NCBI RefSeq assembly: GCF_016745275.1
Contig: NZ_JADOEP010000007.1
Span: forward strand, 54,422 to 118,421
Origin: Enterococcus sp. BWB1-3
Lineage (GTDB): Bacteria > Bacillota > Bacilli > Lactobacillales > Enterococcaceae
Direction: 5' to 3'
DNA: 64,000 nucleotides
The notes beneath the pieces were generated by a model, which saw only the letters and a program-made list of their open reading frames with translations, did no database searches and was not told where the DNA came from. Shown piece after piece: positions 17,404 through 28,042 of the stretch; within the stretch, counting starts at the first letter, position 1; each line of letters opens with the position of its first letter. A program made the translations under genes and the position numbers.

Positions 17404-19626
17404 TTACTCTGACTTGGTTTCATCAACAGCTTCTTCAGAAGTTACGATGATTTTTCCTTCATCCGTTAACTCTGCAGCCAGCTGATGTTCGCTGGAGTGA
17501 TCCAAATAATATTCTGCAATACCATCTTCAATATGTTCCTGAATAGTCCGACGCAGTGGGCGGGCACCCATGGCAGGATCATAACCGAGATCAACCAGTT
17601 TTTGTTTCACTTCTGTTGGTACTTCGATATGCAGCTTTTGAGATGCAAGTAATTGATTTACTTCATCCAGCATCAGGCTGACAATCTTCAGCAAATCTTC
17701 CTTATCCAAAGCTTTGAATTCAACAATCCCGTCAAATCTGTTAAGAAATTCAGGAGTGAAGAAATTGTTTAATTGTCCTAAAATCGAACGAGTAATTCCT
17801 TCACGTGCTGCACCGAAGCCGACATTTGCTTCAATTTTTCCGCTTCCAGCATTGCTGGTCATGATAATAATGGTATCCTTAAAGCTTACCGTTCTTCCCT
17901 GAGCATCAGTCAGGCGGCCATCATCAAGAATTTGCAGGAACATGTGCAGAACATCCGGATGTGCTTTTTCAATTTCATCCAGCAGGATCAGACTGTAAGG
18001 ATTTCTACGTACTTTTTCTGTCAGCTGACCAGCTTCTTCATAGCCTACATAGCCAGGAGGGGAACCAATTAGTTTCGCCACACTGTGTTTTTCCATATAT
18101 TCACTCATATCGAAACGAATCATGGTATCTTCCGAACCAAATAGTTCAAATGCCAGCTGTTTAGCCAGTTCAGTTTTACCGACACCTGTTGGTCCGACAA
18201 ACAGAAATGAGCCGATTGGGCGGTTCTTTTTGCCGAGACCGACCCGATTTCTTCGAATTGCTTTAGCAACTTTATCCACAGCGTCATCTTGCCCGATTAC
18301 ATTGGCTTTTAGATCTTCTGCCAGATTTTTCAACTGTGTCTGTTCCTTTTCTTTCAATTCGCCGACAGGAATACCTGTACGCTGCTCCACAATTGCTTCA
18401 ATGATCTTTTCATCGATGACAGGTGTTTCTTCGTCACTGACCTGTTTTTCTTTCATCCGCTGCAGCTTATTGATTTGATCACGGTAATAGGCTGCTTTTT
18501 CAAAGTCTTCTTCTGCAGATGCCTGTTGTTTTTGTTGTTCGGCTTCTGCCAGCTTCTTCTCAATTGTTTTTGGATCAGCAATTTGAATAGTCAAATTCAT
18601 TTTTGATCCGGATTCATCCAGCAGATCAATTGCTTTATCCGGCAGGAAACGATCCTGAATGTAACGGTTGGAAAGATAGGCTGCTGCTTTGATCGCTTCA
18701 TCTGTGTATTTTACGTGATGATAATCTTCATAGCGTTTTTGCAGTCCCTGTAATATTGCAATGGTTTCCTCAACAGAAGGCTCATCGACACGAACCGGCT
18801 GCATCCGACGTTCAAGGGCAGCATCTTTTTCAATAATGCGGTACTCGCTTAAAGTTGTTGCACCAACCATTTGAAGTTCTCCGCGAGCCAGAGCTGGTTT
18901 TAAAATATTCCCTGCATCCATGTTTCCATCCCCGGCAGCACCTGCACCGACAAGCTCGTGAACTTCATCGATGAACAGAATAATATTTTCAGCCGTTTTA
19001 ATTTCTTCGACCAATTTTTGAATCCGTTCTTCAAATTGTCCTCGGATACCGGTTCCCTGAACAAGAGATGCGACATCAAGTCGAATGACTTCCTTTTCAA
19101 GAAGCTTTTGAGGGACATCTCCGTCAACAATCTTTTGAGCGAGACCTTCAACTACGGCTGTTTTACCGACACCGGGTTCACCGATCAGAACGGGGTTGTT
19201 TTTTGTTCTTCTATTTAAAATTTCTATCACGCGTTTAATTTCTTTATCACGCCCGATAACAGGATCAATATCTCCGTTTCTGGCAGCTTCGGTAATATTA
19301 ATGCCGTATTCACCCAGCAGACCTTCTGCCTGTCCGGGTCTTTCAGGAGGCTGTCCGTTAAAACCATTTCCTCCGCCGAACTGTGCAGGTGGAATTTGTT
19401 GACCTGGTTGATCATTTTGCTGCATTTGACGGGACAGTGAACGATATAAATCATCCAAGCTTCCAAAACCAAAGGGGTCTTGTGACATCGTTGGAGAAGA
19501 ATTATTTGACTGAGATTTTAATTTCTGATAACAGCTTTGACAATAGTCCAGCTGCTTTCTTTGACCATTGACATTGGCGTATAGGTGAATTGTGGCTTCA
19601 TTTTGATTACAGTTTTGACAAATCAT
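17404..19626 (-). CDS. clpE: ATP-dependent Clp protease ATP-binding subunit ClpE
   Basis: A 740-residue AAA+ unfoldase of the ClpE branch. Its mark is the N-terminal zinc finger (CQNC near residue 3 and CQSC near residue 29), with no double Clp-N domain. Two AAA modules follow, with Walker A motifs GEPGVGKTA and GPTGVGKTE and Walker [10 protein letters not shown] and [14 protein letters not shown] motif region ([14 protein letters not shown]) lies between them. ClpE feeds ClpP with stress-damaged proteins and helps CtsR inactivation. A CtsR operator sits at its promoter. Confidence 0.95.
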   Translation of the reverse strand: MICQNCNQNEATIHLYANVNGQRKQLDYCQSCYQKLKSQSNNSSPTMSQDPFGFGSLDDLYRSLSRQMQQNDQPGQQIPPAQFGGGNGFNGQPPERPGQAEGLLGEYGINITEAARNGDIDPVIGRDKEIKRVIEILNRRTKNNPVLIGEPGVGKTAVVEGLAQKIVDGDVPQKLLEKEVIRLDVASLVQGTGIRGQFEERIQKLVEEIKTAENIILFIDEVHELVGAGAAGDGNMDAGNILKPALARGELQMVGATTLSEYRIIEKDAALERRMQPVRVDEPSVEETIAILQGLQKRYEDYHHVKYTDEAIKAAAYLSNRYIQDRFLPDKAIDLLDESGSKMNLTIQIADPKTIEKKLAEAEQQKQQASAEEDFEKAAYYRDQINKLQRMKEKQVSDEETPVIDEKIIEAIVEQRTGIPVGELKEKEQTQLKNLAEDLKANVIGQDDAVDKVAKAIRRNRVGLGKKNRPIGSFLFVGPTGVGKTELAKQLAFELFGSEDTMIRFDMSEYMEKHSVAKLIGSPPGYVGYEEAGQLTEKVRRNPYSLILLDEIEKAHPDVLHMFLQILDDGRLTDAQGRTVSFKDTIIIMTSNAGSGKIEANVGFGAAREGITRSILGQLNNFFTPEFLNRFDGIVEFKALDKEDLLKIVSLMLDEVNQLLASQKLHIEVPTEVKQKLVDLGYDPAMGARPLRRTIQEHIEDGIAEYYLDHSSEHQLAAELTDEGKIIVTSEEAVDETKSE

Positions 19627-19693
19627 CTGCTATAACACGTCCTTTCACTTCGTAAGACTAAAATAAAGTCTGCTGAAAAGGTCAAAATAGAAA

Positions 19694-19711
19694 CTGACCT
19701 TTATTGACCTT
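19694..19711 (-). promoter_or_regulatory. CtsR operator of clpE
   Basis: Read on the minus strand this is AAGGTCAATAAAGGTCAG, a tandem GGTCA repeat that fits the CtsR consensus (RGTCADNNANRGTCADN). It lies just downstream of the -10, where bound CtsR would block transcription. A further GGTCAAAAT half-site is at 19678-19687. Confidence 0.88.
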
Positions 19712-19718
19712 TGAAGAT

Positions 19719-19746
19719 ATTATAGCATGTTTGCTCACAGAATCAA
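19719..19746 (-). promoter_or_regulatory. clpE promoter
   Basis: On the minus strand TTGATT (19741-19746), a 16-base spacer and TATAAT (19719-19724). Confidence 0.7.
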
Positions 19747-19871
19747 GTAATTTAACTCAAAAAATGTAATGAAATCAAGACATATTTTCAGCTTGTTAAA
19801 GCAATTAGCTTAGACAAAAAATGGAGTTTCAATTAAAATGGAAGCAGTGGAAAAAAGGAGGGATGTTTTCG

Positions 19872-20054
19872 ATGTTTGAAAATCCATTTGAAGAAAAAAT
19901 TCAACAGCTGAAGGTCGGAGAGATCGTTGAAATTGTTGTTGAAAAAAATGATTTCGACCTTTTCAGGGAAGCGTGGAAGATTCTTCCTGATCGAACAAGA
20001 ATCGTAGGTGAAGCGGGACTGAATGGAAGAATTATTTACCGATTAACAGATTAA
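19872..20054 (+). CDS. small hypothetical protein between clpE and ptsH
   Basis: A 60-residue acidic protein (MFENPFEEKIQQLKVGEIVE...) that ends RIIYRLTD. I chose the ATG at 19872 because AAAGGAGGG ends nine to ten bases upstream; in-frame ATGs at 19821 and 19863 are badly placed. It looks like a small alpha/beta protein, with a strand-like EIVEIVVEK and a helix (FDLFREAWKILPD). I do not recognise a family. It is divergent from clpE and upstream of, but not in, the ptsHI operon. Confidence 0.65.
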   Translation: MFENPFEEKIQQLKVGEIVEIVVEKNDFDLFREAWKILPDRTRIVGEAGLNGRIIYRLTD

Positions 20055-20097
20055 TTGAAAAGGTTTCCGCAATTCCTTAAAAAATCGGCAAAAACAG

Positions 20098-20126
20098 TTG
20101 TAACAAGGTAAAAAAAATGGTAATCT
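20098..20126 (+). promoter_or_regulatory. candidate ptsHI promoter
   Basis: TTGTAA (20098-20103), a 17-base spacer and TAATCT (20121-20126), about 90 bases before ptsH. Confidence 0.5.
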
Positions 20127-20217
20127 TAAAAATTGAAAGGGTTGTTTCCAGACAGTGATTCTATCACTGGAGCCCCCTAACATTAAAATATTTTACTTAC
20201 GAAGGAGACCGATTCAT

Positions 20218-20484
20218 ATGGAAAAGAAAGATTTTCACGTTGTAGCAGAAACAGGGATTCATGCTCGTCCAGCTACATTATTAGTACAAACTGCAAGTAA
20301 ATTCAACTCTGATATTAATTTAGAGTACAAAGGTAAATCAGTTAACCTTAAATCAATCATGGGTGTTATGTCTCTTGGTGTTGGTCAGGGCTCTGATGTT
20401 ACAATTTCTGTAGATGGTGTTGACGAAGCAGAAGCAATGGCTGCTATTGTTGATACTATGAAAAAAGAAGGATTGTCAGAATAA
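20218..20484 (+). CDS. ptsH: phosphocarrier protein HPr
   Basis: An 88-residue HPr, the phosphocarrier between Enzyme I and all sugar-specific EIIA domains. The active-site GIHARPAT (His15) and the regulatory [10 protein letters not shown] (Ser46, target of HPr kinase for CcpA-mediated repression) are both present. The start at 20218 has GAAGGAGA upstream; the upstream in-frame extension is spurious. The stop overlaps the ptsI start by one base (TAATG), so the pair is coupled. Confidence 0.97.
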   Translation: MEKKDFHVVAETGIHARPATLLVQTASKFNSDINLEYKGKSVNLKSIMGVMSLGVGQGSDVTISVDGVDEAEAMAAIVDTMKKEGLSE

Positions 20485-22211
20485 TGTCTGAGATGTTAAA
20501 GGGGATTGCCGCAAGTGATGGTGTTGCAATTGCTAAGGCCTATCTTCTTGTTCAACCAGACTTGTCATTTAAAAAGGTATCTGTAGAGGATACTGCAGCA
20601 GAAGAAAAACGTTTGGATGATGCTTTGGCAGAGTCTGCAATGGAACTTCAAGCTATCAGAGAAAAGGCAGCAAAAAGTCTTGGTGAAGAAGAAGCACAGG
20701 TTTTTGATGCACACTTAATGGTTTTAGCTGATCCGGAAATGATTGGACAGATTAAACAAAATATTCAAGACAACACAGTAAATGCTGAAGCAGCTTTAAA
20801 AGAAGTTACTGATATGTATATCGGTATGTTCGAAGCAATGGATGACAATGCATACATGCAGGAACGTGCTGCGGATATTCGTGACGTAGCTAAACGTGTG
20901 CTGGCGCATTTGCTGAACGTAACATTGCCGAATCCTTCAATGATTAACGAAGAAGTAATCGTTGTTGCGCATGATTTAACTCCAAGTGATACAGCTCAGC
21001 TGGATAGAACGTATGTAAAAGCTTTTGTTACTGATATTGGCGGACGTACTTCTCACTCAGCGATTATGGCTCGCTCACTTGAAATTCCTGCAATTGTAGG
21101 AACAATGGAAATCACCGGCAAAGTAAAAGCAGGAGATATTCTGGCAGTTAACGGTATTGACGGAGATGTGATTATTCACCCTTCTGATGCTGAAAAAGCT
21201 GACTTTGAAGCAAAAGGAAAGGCATATGCTGATCTGAAAGCTGAATGGGAAAAGCTGAAAAATACAAAAACTGAAACTGCTGACGGCAAACATTTTGAAT
21301 TGGCTGCCAACATTGGAACACCGAAAGATTTAGATGGTGTTCATAAGAACGGCGGAGAAGCTGTTGGTTTATACCGTACAGAATTTCTATATATGGATTC
21401 TCCTGATTTTCCAACTGAGGAAGATCAGTATGTAGCATATAAAGCGGTTCTAGAAGGAATGGAAGGCAAACCGGTTGTTGTCCGTACAATGGATATCGGT
21501 GGAGACAAGGAACTTCCTTATCTTAAATTGCCTCATGAAATGAACCCGTTTCTAGGCTATCGGGCATTACGAATCAGCTTGTCAGAACAGGGAGATGAGA
21601 TGTTCCGCACACAGATGCGTGCATTGCTTCGTGCTTCTATTCATGGCAATCTGCGTATCATGTTCCCAATGGTCGCTACTCTGAAAGAATTCAGAGCTGC
21701 TAAAAAGATCTTTGAAGAAGAAAAACAAAAATTAGTAAGTGAAGGAATCGAAGTGTCTGATACTATTCAAGTAGGTATCATGATTGAAATTCCAGCAGCA
21801 GCAGTAATTGCAGACAAATTTGCTAAAGAAGTTGACTTCTTCAGTATTGGGACAAATGATTTGATCCAGTATACAATGGCCGCTGATCGTATGAACGAAC
21901 GCGTTTCATACTTATACCAACCATACAACCCGTCTATTTTGCGTTTGATTAAAAACGTTATTGATTCAGCTCATGCTGAAGGTAAGTGGGCAGGTATGTG
22001 CGGAGAGATGGCTGGAGATCAAACAGCAGTACCACTTTTAGTAGGTATGGGTCTGGATGAGTTCTCAATGAGTGCTACATCTATTCTTAAAACACGTAGT
22101 TTAATGAAACGTCTTGATACTGGTAAAATGGCTGAGCTTGCGGATCGTGCATTAAATGAGTGCGATACAATGGAAGAAGTTGTTGAGCTGGTAGAAGAGT
22201 TCACTAAATAA
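20484..22211 (+). CDS. ptsI: PTS Enzyme I (phosphoenolpyruvate-protein phosphotransferase)
   Basis: A 575-residue Enzyme I, which takes phosphate from PEP and passes it to HPr. The phosphorylated His lies in [21 protein letters not shown] (about residue 190); the PEP-binding C-terminal barrel shows [20 protein letters not shown] and the GMCGEMAGD signature. It is of full family length. It is coupled to ptsH and followed by a terminator. Confidence 0.97.
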   Translation: MSEMLKGIAASDGVAIAKAYLLVQPDLSFKKVSVEDTAAEEKRLDDALAESAMELQAIREKAAKSLGEEEAQVFDAHLMVLADPEMIGQIKQNIQDNTVNAEAALKEVTDMYIGMFEAMDDNAYMQERAADIRDVAKRVLAHLLNVTLPNPSMINEEVIVVAHDLTPSDTAQLDRTYVKAFVTDIGGRTSHSAIMARSLEIPAIVGTMEITGKVKAGDILAVNGIDGDVIIHPSDAEKADFEAKGKAYADLKAEWEKLKNTKTETADGKHFELAANIGTPKDLDGVHKNGGEAVGLYRTEFLYMDSPDFPTEEDQYVAYKAVLEGMEGKPVVVRTMDIGGDKELPYLKLPHEMNPFLGYRALRISLSEQGDEMFRTQMRALLRASIHGNLRIMFPMVATLKEFRAAKKIFEEEKQKLVSEGIEVSDTIQVGIMIEIPAAAVIADKFAKEVDFFSIGTNDLIQYTMAADRMNERVSYLYQPYNPSILRLIKNVIDSAHAEGKWAGMCGEMAGDQTAVPLLVGMGLDEFSMSATSILKTRSLMKRLDTGKMAELADRALNECDTMEEVVELVEEFTK

Positions 22212-22222
22212 GCAAGCAGTAC

Positions 22223-22258
22223 AGTCTTCGCTCGTGATTGCGGGTGAAGGCTTTTTTT
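22223..22258 (+). terminator. terminator after ptsI
   Basis: AGTCTTCGCTCG pairs (with G-T pairs) to CGGGTGAAGGCT, followed by seven T residues. Confidence 0.8.
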
Positions 22259-22503
22259 GTTGAAAAATGAAAACAATGGGGAGGCAGGTATTGATAATTG
22301 AGTGAATGGAGCAGTCAGTTATCAGCTTTTTGGAGCTATACGTTTAAGCTGCCAGCATGCTGAAATAAAGAGCCCTAAAATGAAAAGGCTTGAGGCTAAG
22401 AAAAAAGGTTCCAGCAGGCAGAACGAACAGATGGTTTCAGGAAATTTGTCAGTAAAATCATATTGTGCTTAAATAGAGTTGCAGGGCTGAGGGAGGAAGA
22501 AAA

Positions 22504-22905
22504 ATGTCGTTAAATTATAAAGCGATCGAACAGGTAGTTAACGAAGAAACGGATACTGGAGGATTTCCACAGTTGATTAGAGCATTCAAAGCATTAAATG
22601 TTAACAAATATGAGTATTTTGTTGCAGAAGGACTGTATCGGTATCATGATGCACATTCATTTGTTGATATGAAAATGAATGGGGTTCCGAAAATTGTAGA
22701 AAAAGAAACAAGCTTCAACGGAATCACAGAAGCGGTTAAGCAAGCTCAGGCTGGGGTGATAAATTTTGAGCAGTTTTGTGAACTTGCCGGGAAGTCCGGT
22801 ATCAGTTATTGGGTCTCTGATTTGGAAACAATGACGATTGCTTACTGTGACCTGTTTGGGACCATCATTTTAACTGAACCAATCCCGGAAGCAGAAAATA
22901 ACTGA
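22504..22905 (+). CDS. DUF1398 (YbcV-like) family protein
   Basis: A 133-residue soluble protein whose GGFPQLIRAFKALNVNKYEY, YHDAHSFVDM and GISYWVSDLETMTIAYCDL match the DUF1398/YbcV family. Members occur widely as small stand-alone genes; the function is not known. The start is preceded by a very strong GAGGGAGGAAG site. It stands between ptsI and tig with no operon partner. The roughly 240 bases before it hold nothing I can name. Confidence 0.78.
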   Translation: MSLNYKAIEQVVNEETDTGGFPQLIRAFKALNVNKYEYFVAEGLYRYHDAHSFVDMKMNGVPKIVEKETSFNGITEAVKQAQAGVINFEQFCELAGKSGISYWVSDLETMTIAYCDLFGTIILTEPIPEAENN

Positions 22906-23124
22906 TAGTCAGCGTGAAAAGCCCCGTATCAGCTGTTGAAATTGTTGATTTGGCGGCTGAGCATTTGATTAATTGTATACTGCAGTTTCATTTTTACAGG
23001 AAAAATAATTATTTTTGACTGTTTCACCCTAAAATATTTACATTTTTCCAGTGATAGTGTACTATTTAAAGGTATGCATAACATAACTATGATGTATAAA
23101 TAAATGTTATTCGGAGGGAATTTA

Positions 23125-24408
23125 ATGTCTGCGAAATGGGAAAAAAAAGGCACAAATGATGGTGTCCTAACTTTTTCAATCGATAGCGAAACAATCGAAA
23201 AAGGGTTGAAAAAAGCATTCGATAAAGTAAAGAAAAATCTTAATGTTCCAGGTTTCCGTAAAGGAAAAGTATCTCGTCAGGTGTTTAACCGTATGTATGG
23301 TGAAGAAGCATTGTACGAAGATGCATTAAACGCTGTTTTACCTGAAGCTTATGAAGCAGCAGTTAAGGAAGCGGATATTGATCCGGTTTCTCAACCAAAA
23401 ATTGATGTTGAAAGTATGAATAAAGGTGAAAACTGGGTAATTACAGCAGAAGTAACAGTGAAACCTGAAGTAAAACTTGGTGAGTATAAAAAACTGACTG
23501 TTGAAAAACAGGATCGTGAAGTAACAGAAGCAGATGTTGAAGAACGTCTTGCTCATGAACAGGCATCTCAAGCAGAGCTTGTAATTAAAGAAGACGAACC
23601 AGCTGAAACTGGTGATACTGTAGTTATCGATTTTGAAGGATTTAAAGCTGGGGAAGCATTTGATGGCGGAAAAGGAGAAAATTATTCTCTTGAGCTAGGT
23701 TCAAATTCTTTCATTCCAGGATTTGAAGATCAGTTAGTTGGTAAAAAAGCAGGAGAAGAGACAGAAGTAAACGTAACTTTCCCTGAAGATTATCAGGCTG
23801 AAGATCTTGCGGGGCAGGAAGCTGTCTTCAAAGTAAAAGTACATGAAGTGAAAGGTAAAGAACTGCCAGAGCTTGATGATGACTTTGCTAAAGATGTTGA
23901 TGATTCAGTTGAAACATTAGCTGAATTAAAAGAAAAATATCGTACAGAGCTTACTAAATCAAAAAATGAAGCTGCTGAAGAAGCAAAAGACGAAGCTGCA
24001 ATTCGTTTAGCTGTTGAAAATGCTGAGATCGTTGATCTTCCGCATGTAATGGTACATGATGAAGTTCACCGTTCAATGGATGAATTCCTGAACAACATGC
24101 AGCGTCAGGGAATTGCTCCAGATATGTATTACCAGTTAACAGGTACAACGGAAGCTGATCTTCATAAACAATTTGAAGGTGAAGCTGAAAATCGTACAAA
24201 AACAAATCTTGTGATTGAAGCGATTGCTGAAGCTGAAAAAATTGAAGCAACAAAAGAAGATATTGAGGCTGAAATCAAAGATTTGGCTGAACAATATAAT
24301 ATGCCGGAAGATCAGGTTCGTCGCGTGTTGACTGAGGACATGCTGAAACATGATATCCGCATGAAAAAAGCTGTAGAAGTTGTTACTGAAACAGCAGTAG
24401 AAAAATAA
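23125..24408 (+). CDS. tig: trigger factor (ribosome-associated chaperone, PPIase)
   Basis: A 427-residue trigger factor. The N-terminal ribosome-binding domain carries the signature [11 protein letters not shown] (about residues 36-46), the middle FKBP-type prolyl isomerase domain includes [11 protein letters not shown] and [16 protein letters not shown], and the C-terminal helical arms complete it. It binds nascent chains at the ribosome exit. The start at MSAKWEKKG has CGGAGGG upstream; an earlier in-frame ATG is spurious. It has its own terminator. Confidence 0.97.
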   Translation: MSAKWEKKGTNDGVLTFSIDSETIEKGLKKAFDKVKKNLNVPGFRKGKVSRQVFNRMYGEEALYEDALNAVLPEAYEAAVKEADIDPVSQPKIDVESMNKGENWVITAEVTVKPEVKLGEYKKLTVEKQDREVTEADVEERLAHEQASQAELVIKEDEPAETGDTVVIDFEGFKAGEAFDGGKGENYSLELGSNSFIPGFEDQLVGKKAGEETEVNVTFPEDYQAEDLAGQEAVFKVKVHEVKGKELPELDDDFAKDVDDSVETLAELKEKYRTELTKSKNEAAEEAKDEAAIRLAVENAEIVDLPHVMVHDEVHRSMDEFLNNMQRQGIAPDMYYQLTGTTEADLHKQFEGEAENRTKTNLVIEAIAEAEKIEATKEDIEAEIKDLAEQYNMPEDQVRRVLTEDMLKHDIRMKKAVEVVTETAVEK

Positions 24409-24420
24409 TTTTATAATACG

Positions 24421-24461
24421 AAACGGGGTCGGTGATAAATTTATCTGATCCCGTTTTTTTG
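24421..24461 (+). terminator. terminator after tig
   Basis: AAACGGGGTC pairs with GATCCCGTTT (one wobble or bulge near the loop), followed by a T-run. Confidence 0.85.
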
Positions 24462-24695
24462 TCAACCTCTAAATTCTGTGAAGTATCAAAAATGGTATAA
24501 TTAATTTGCGTATGCTATAGTTTAAACGTATAGATTTTCGGTTATTATGGAAAAGTTTTATTTTAAGCAGCAATTGATTATGCTAAAAGAGGTCAAGACT
24601 CTTTTTCTACAAATAAATCGATTCTTCCGCTTGCTAATAAAGCAGCGGGCTGTTCAGTTATCAATGTGAATCGGATTGTGATAGAGGTGGATGAA

Positions 24696-26030
24696 ATGAG
24701 AAAAACTGAAAAAATATATATGTTGTCGCACTTAAGCAGCAATTCAAAAGATGAACTGACAGAACTGCTGAAGGACTGGGTCAGTTTTGTCAGGATTTTA
24801 ACTGATCCTGAAATATTTCGGATAAATGATGGAGAAACGGAAGCTTTCAATTTGTTTAGAATAAAAGAAGCATTTGAGCAGCTGACTCCAGAAAGTAATC
24901 TTTGGCTGAAGATCCGAGCAGCTGGAGGCGAGTTTCAAGTACATATCTCAGGATTGACGATTGTGGAGAGAAACATTTTCGATGCCAGTATCTTTTCAGC
25001 TTATCACAAAATGGTTGAAAATTACTGTGATCTGAGAATGGAAAAAAATGGGACTTACGGGTATATTCGATCACTGGATGAATATTTGTATAATAATGTG
25101 GAAAGACTGGATAAACGGGATTTTCAAAGCCAAGATGAATTGGAAAAACTGCCGAAGCGTTACAACTACAACAAGGAGATTGTCGTTGATTGTAATCTTT
25201 TTTCGGGCTATGATATTTATTATAAAGGGTTATGTATGACCTCATGCTGGAAAATGTATTATTCCAATCTATATTTTCAGATTATTCCAAGACAGATTTT
25301 CCTGGAAGTACAGCAGGTGCAAACTATTGAAGAGCTGCAAAATGATATGGTGAAAATTTCTTTGTATTTAGATCCTTTTAAATGGGAAGCTGAAGTCAAT
25401 CAGAAATATCAGTGCTTTTTCAGAGAACAGATAGGCTTTGATCAGCTGGTGTGGACCAACGGAGTAGGCGTATTACGGCCGCCATTAATAGAATTTGCAT
25501 TCATTGATCAGGCGGTACAGACTGTTCAGTATCAAAACGATCAGCTTCAACCAGTTGAAAAAAAGAAAGCAACTTATTTTGTGACTCGCAGCAGTGATTA
25601 TATTAGAAAGGAATATTCAGAAAATCGAACAAGAGGAATTTTAAATGTACAGGCGTATTTTCCATGGATTGACCATGAGGGAAAAAAAATGATGAATTAT
25701 CGCGTCTTAAATCCGGAACTGACTCTTGACGAAGGGCTCTCTGCTTATGAATTTTATATTCGTCAATATCTTGAAATAGATATCATGGATGAAAGATATG
25801 AATCATACATTGCAGTGCTGCGCTTCTATTTACCGGATCAGTTTCTGAAGGAGCTTCCTTTGGAGCCTCTGTATGAAAAACTCTATGATGTAACTATCAG
25901 TAATTTAAATCAGGAGAAGGAAGTGACTTATTTTGATTTAGACAAAGCAAAAAATCATTTAAGAGTGGCTTTTCTGAGTAATACTCAGCTTGAAGCAAAG
26001 AACTTGAAAATGGCAGTAGAAGAAGAATGA
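24696..26030 (+). CDS. hypothetical protein, 444 residues
   Basis: A cytoplasmic-looking protein without signal peptide or membrane segments, rich in Tyr and acidic residues. I do not recognise its family. It shows no P-loop, nuclease or HTH motif that I can see; a low-complexity-free sequence with mixed helices and strands suggests an ordinary globular protein. I chose MRKTEKIYM at 24696 because GAGGTGG lies upstream; a GTG at 24666 is possible. It stands alone between tig and the fru operon, with a strong shared terminator after it. Confidence 0.7.
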   Translation: MRKTEKIYMLSHLSSNSKDELTELLKDWVSFVRILTDPEIFRINDGETEAFNLFRIKEAFEQLTPESNLWLKIRAAGGEFQVHISGLTIVERNIFDASIFSAYHKMVENYCDLRMEKNGTYGYIRSLDEYLYNNVERLDKRDFQSQDELEKLPKRYNYNKEIVVDCNLFSGYDIYYKGLCMTSCWKMYYSNLYFQIIPRQIFLEVQQVQTIEELQNDMVKISLYLDPFKWEAEVNQKYQCFFREQIGFDQLVWTNGVGVLRPPLIEFAFIDQAVQTVQYQNDQLQPVEKKKATYFVTRSSDYIRKEYSENRTRGILNVQAYFPWIDHEGKKMMNYRVLNPELTLDEGLSAYEFYIRQYLEIDIMDERYESYIAVLRFYLPDQFLKELPLEPLYEKLYDVTISNLNQEKEVTYFDLDKAKNHLRVAFLSNTQLEAKNLKMAVEEE

Positions 26031-26054
26031 AATGCAAACAGGTTGTAAGGGCAT

Positions 26055-26094
26055 TAAAAAAGCTGCCGGGAAATTGATTCCCGGCAGCTTTTTT
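26055..26094. terminator. bidirectional terminator
   Basis: A perfect stem AAAAAGCTGCCGGGAA / TTCCCGGCAGCTTTTT with a five-base loop separates the gene at 24696 from the minus-strand fruA. Confidence 0.92.
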
Positions 26095-26100
26095 ATAAAT

Positions 26101-28026
26101 TTAAGCTTTCACTTCAATAACAGATTTCTTTAATGAGCCGACCACAATCGCTGAGACAAGAGCACCCACTGCGATGAACAGCAAGTACATGATTGGATTG
26201 TTTAGCAGCAATGCAACGAAAATACCGCCGTGAGGAGCTAAGAGACGAATACCCATTCCGCCGACCAAGGCACCTGTCAATGCAGAGCCGACAATAAATC
26301 CGGGAATCACCCGAAGCGGATCGGCTGCAGCAAACGGAATTGCTCCTTCTGTTACAAAAGACAGTCCCATAATCAGATTGGTCAGTCCTGCATCTTTTTG
26401 ATCTTGTGTAAACTTGTTTTTGAATAATAAAGTAGCAATAAAGATAGCCAGCGGAGGAACCATTCCTCCTGCCATTACAGCTGCCATAATCACACTGCCG
26501 CCTTCTGTTAAAGAAGTTGCAATGGAAGCAGTTCCGAAAACATAAGCGGCTTTATTAATTGGTCCGCCTAAGTCAACAGCCATCATGCCTGCCAGCAGGG
26601 CACCTAGTAAAGCTGCGTTTGTTCCGTCAAGCCCTAGCAGGAAACTGTTTAAACCATCATTGATTACTTTCATAGGAATATTAATAAGCAGCATTGCTGC
26701 CCCGGTAATCAATAAACCAAATACCGGATAAAACAGAATTGTTTTAATTCCATCTAGAGATTTCGGCAGATTTCGGAAAAGCTTTTTCAAAAGAACAATG
26801 ACATAGCCTGCAAGGAAGCCACCAATAAGTGCGCCAAGGAAACCTGCTCCTCCAGTATTTGCTAAAGCTCCTGCAGCAAATCCAACAATTAATCCAGGTC
26901 GGTCGGCTATACTAGATGCAATAAAACCAGCTAATACAGGCAGCATAAAGCCGAAAGCCGCACTGCCTATCTGATTGAACCAGCTTGCTGCTTCGTTGTA
27001 GCTTCCCAAACTCGCCAACTGATCCTGTGGAACACCTAAAAACTGGTCAATCATAAATGAAAGAGCAATAGCAATTCCGCCGCCAATGACGAAAGGAAGC
27101 ATATGAGAAACACCATTCATCAAATCCTTATAAATTCTTGAACCAACGGAGCCTTCAGCAGCATCGTCTTCAGCAGAATGAGAGCCATCATCTTTTCCGT
27201 GGAAAACAGGGGCATTGTTGCTTACTGCCAAATCTATAAGTTCTTCTGGCTTGCGAATTCCATCACTGACAGGTCGGTTTACCAGATTTTTTCCATTAAA
27301 ACGATTCATTTCCACTTTTTTATCTGCCGCAACGATAACTCCGTCAGCACGGGCAATTTCTTCAGCAGTCAGCTTGTTTTTAATTCCTTCTGAGCCATTT
27401 GTCTCTACCTTGATTTCAATACCCATTTCTTTAGCTTTCTTCTTGAGTGCATCTTCGGCCATATAAGTATGGGCAATACCAGTAGGGCAGGCAGTGACTG
27501 CTACGATAAATTTTTCTCCAGCTTTTGGGGAAGCCTGCAGTGCTTGTTCCTGCTGTTCTGCTTCTCGTCTTTTTTGTTCTGCAGACTGAAACAGTTCCTG
27601 AACTTGTTCTGGTGTTTTCGCATTTTTCAATTGTGCAACAAAATCGGGATTAACCAGTAATTTGGAAAGAGCCGCCAATGCTTGAAGATGGGTATCGTTT
27701 GCACCTTCAGGAGCCGCAATCATAAAGAACAAGTAAACAGGCTGTCCGTCCAGAGATTCATAGTCAATGCCTTTCCTGCTTTTTGCAAACAAAACGGTAG
27801 CCTCTTTAACCGCATTATTTTTGGCATGAGGCATAGCAATTCCATCGCCCAATCCAGTTGAAGTTTGCGCTTCTCGTGCTAAGATCCCCTCTTTGTATGT
27901 TTGGATATCGGAGATACGACCGCCGGCATACATTTTAGCAACCATTTCATCAATGGCTTCTTGTTTGTCTGTTGCTTGTAAATCCATAATCATGACGTCT
28001 TTGATAAGTAAATCTTTGATGTCCAT
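26101..28026 (-). CDS. fruA: PTS fructose transporter subunit IIABC
   Basis: A 641-residue fused permease that imports fructose as fructose 1-phosphate. Order of domains: EIIA (about 1-145, phosphorylated His in GIAMPHAKN), EIIB (about 170-270, phosphorylated Cys in TACPTGIAHTYMAEDAL), EIIC membrane domain (about 305-635, with GGAGFLGALIGGFLAGY and FVTEGAIPFAAADP). It is the last gene of fruR-fruK-fruA, with GGGAGGAAC as ribosome binding site and 16 bases after fruK. Confidence 0.96.
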   Translation of the reverse strand: MDIKDLLIKDVMIMDLQATDKQEAIDEMVAKMYAGGRISDIQTYKEGILAREAQTSTGLGDGIAMPHAKNNAVKEATVLFAKSRKGIDYESLDGQPVYLFFMIAAPEGANDTHLQALAALSKLLVNPDFVAQLKNAKTPEQVQELFQSAEQKRREAEQQEQALQASPKAGEKFIVAVTACPTGIAHTYMAEDALKKKAKEMGIEIKVETNGSEGIKNKLTAEEIARADGVIVAADKKVEMNRFNGKNLVNRPVSDGIRKPEELIDLAVSNNAPVFHGKDDGSHSAEDDAAEGSVGSRIYKDLMNGVSHMLPFVIGGGIAIALSFMIDQFLGVPQDQLASLGSYNEAASWFNQIGSAAFGFMLPVLAGFIASSIADRPGLIVGFAAGALANTGGAGFLGALIGGFLAGYVIVLLKKLFRNLPKSLDGIKTILFYPVFGLLITGAAMLLINIPMKVINDGLNSFLLGLDGTNAALLGALLAGMMAVDLGGPINKAAYVFGTASIATSLTEGGSVIMAAVMAGGMVPPLAIFIATLLFKNKFTQDQKDAGLTNLIMGLSFVTEGAIPFAAADPLRVIPGFIVGSALTGALVGGMGIRLLAPHGGIFVALLLNNPIMYLLFIAVGALVSAIVVGSLKKSVIEVKA

Positions 28027-28042
28027 AATGTTGTTCCTCCCT

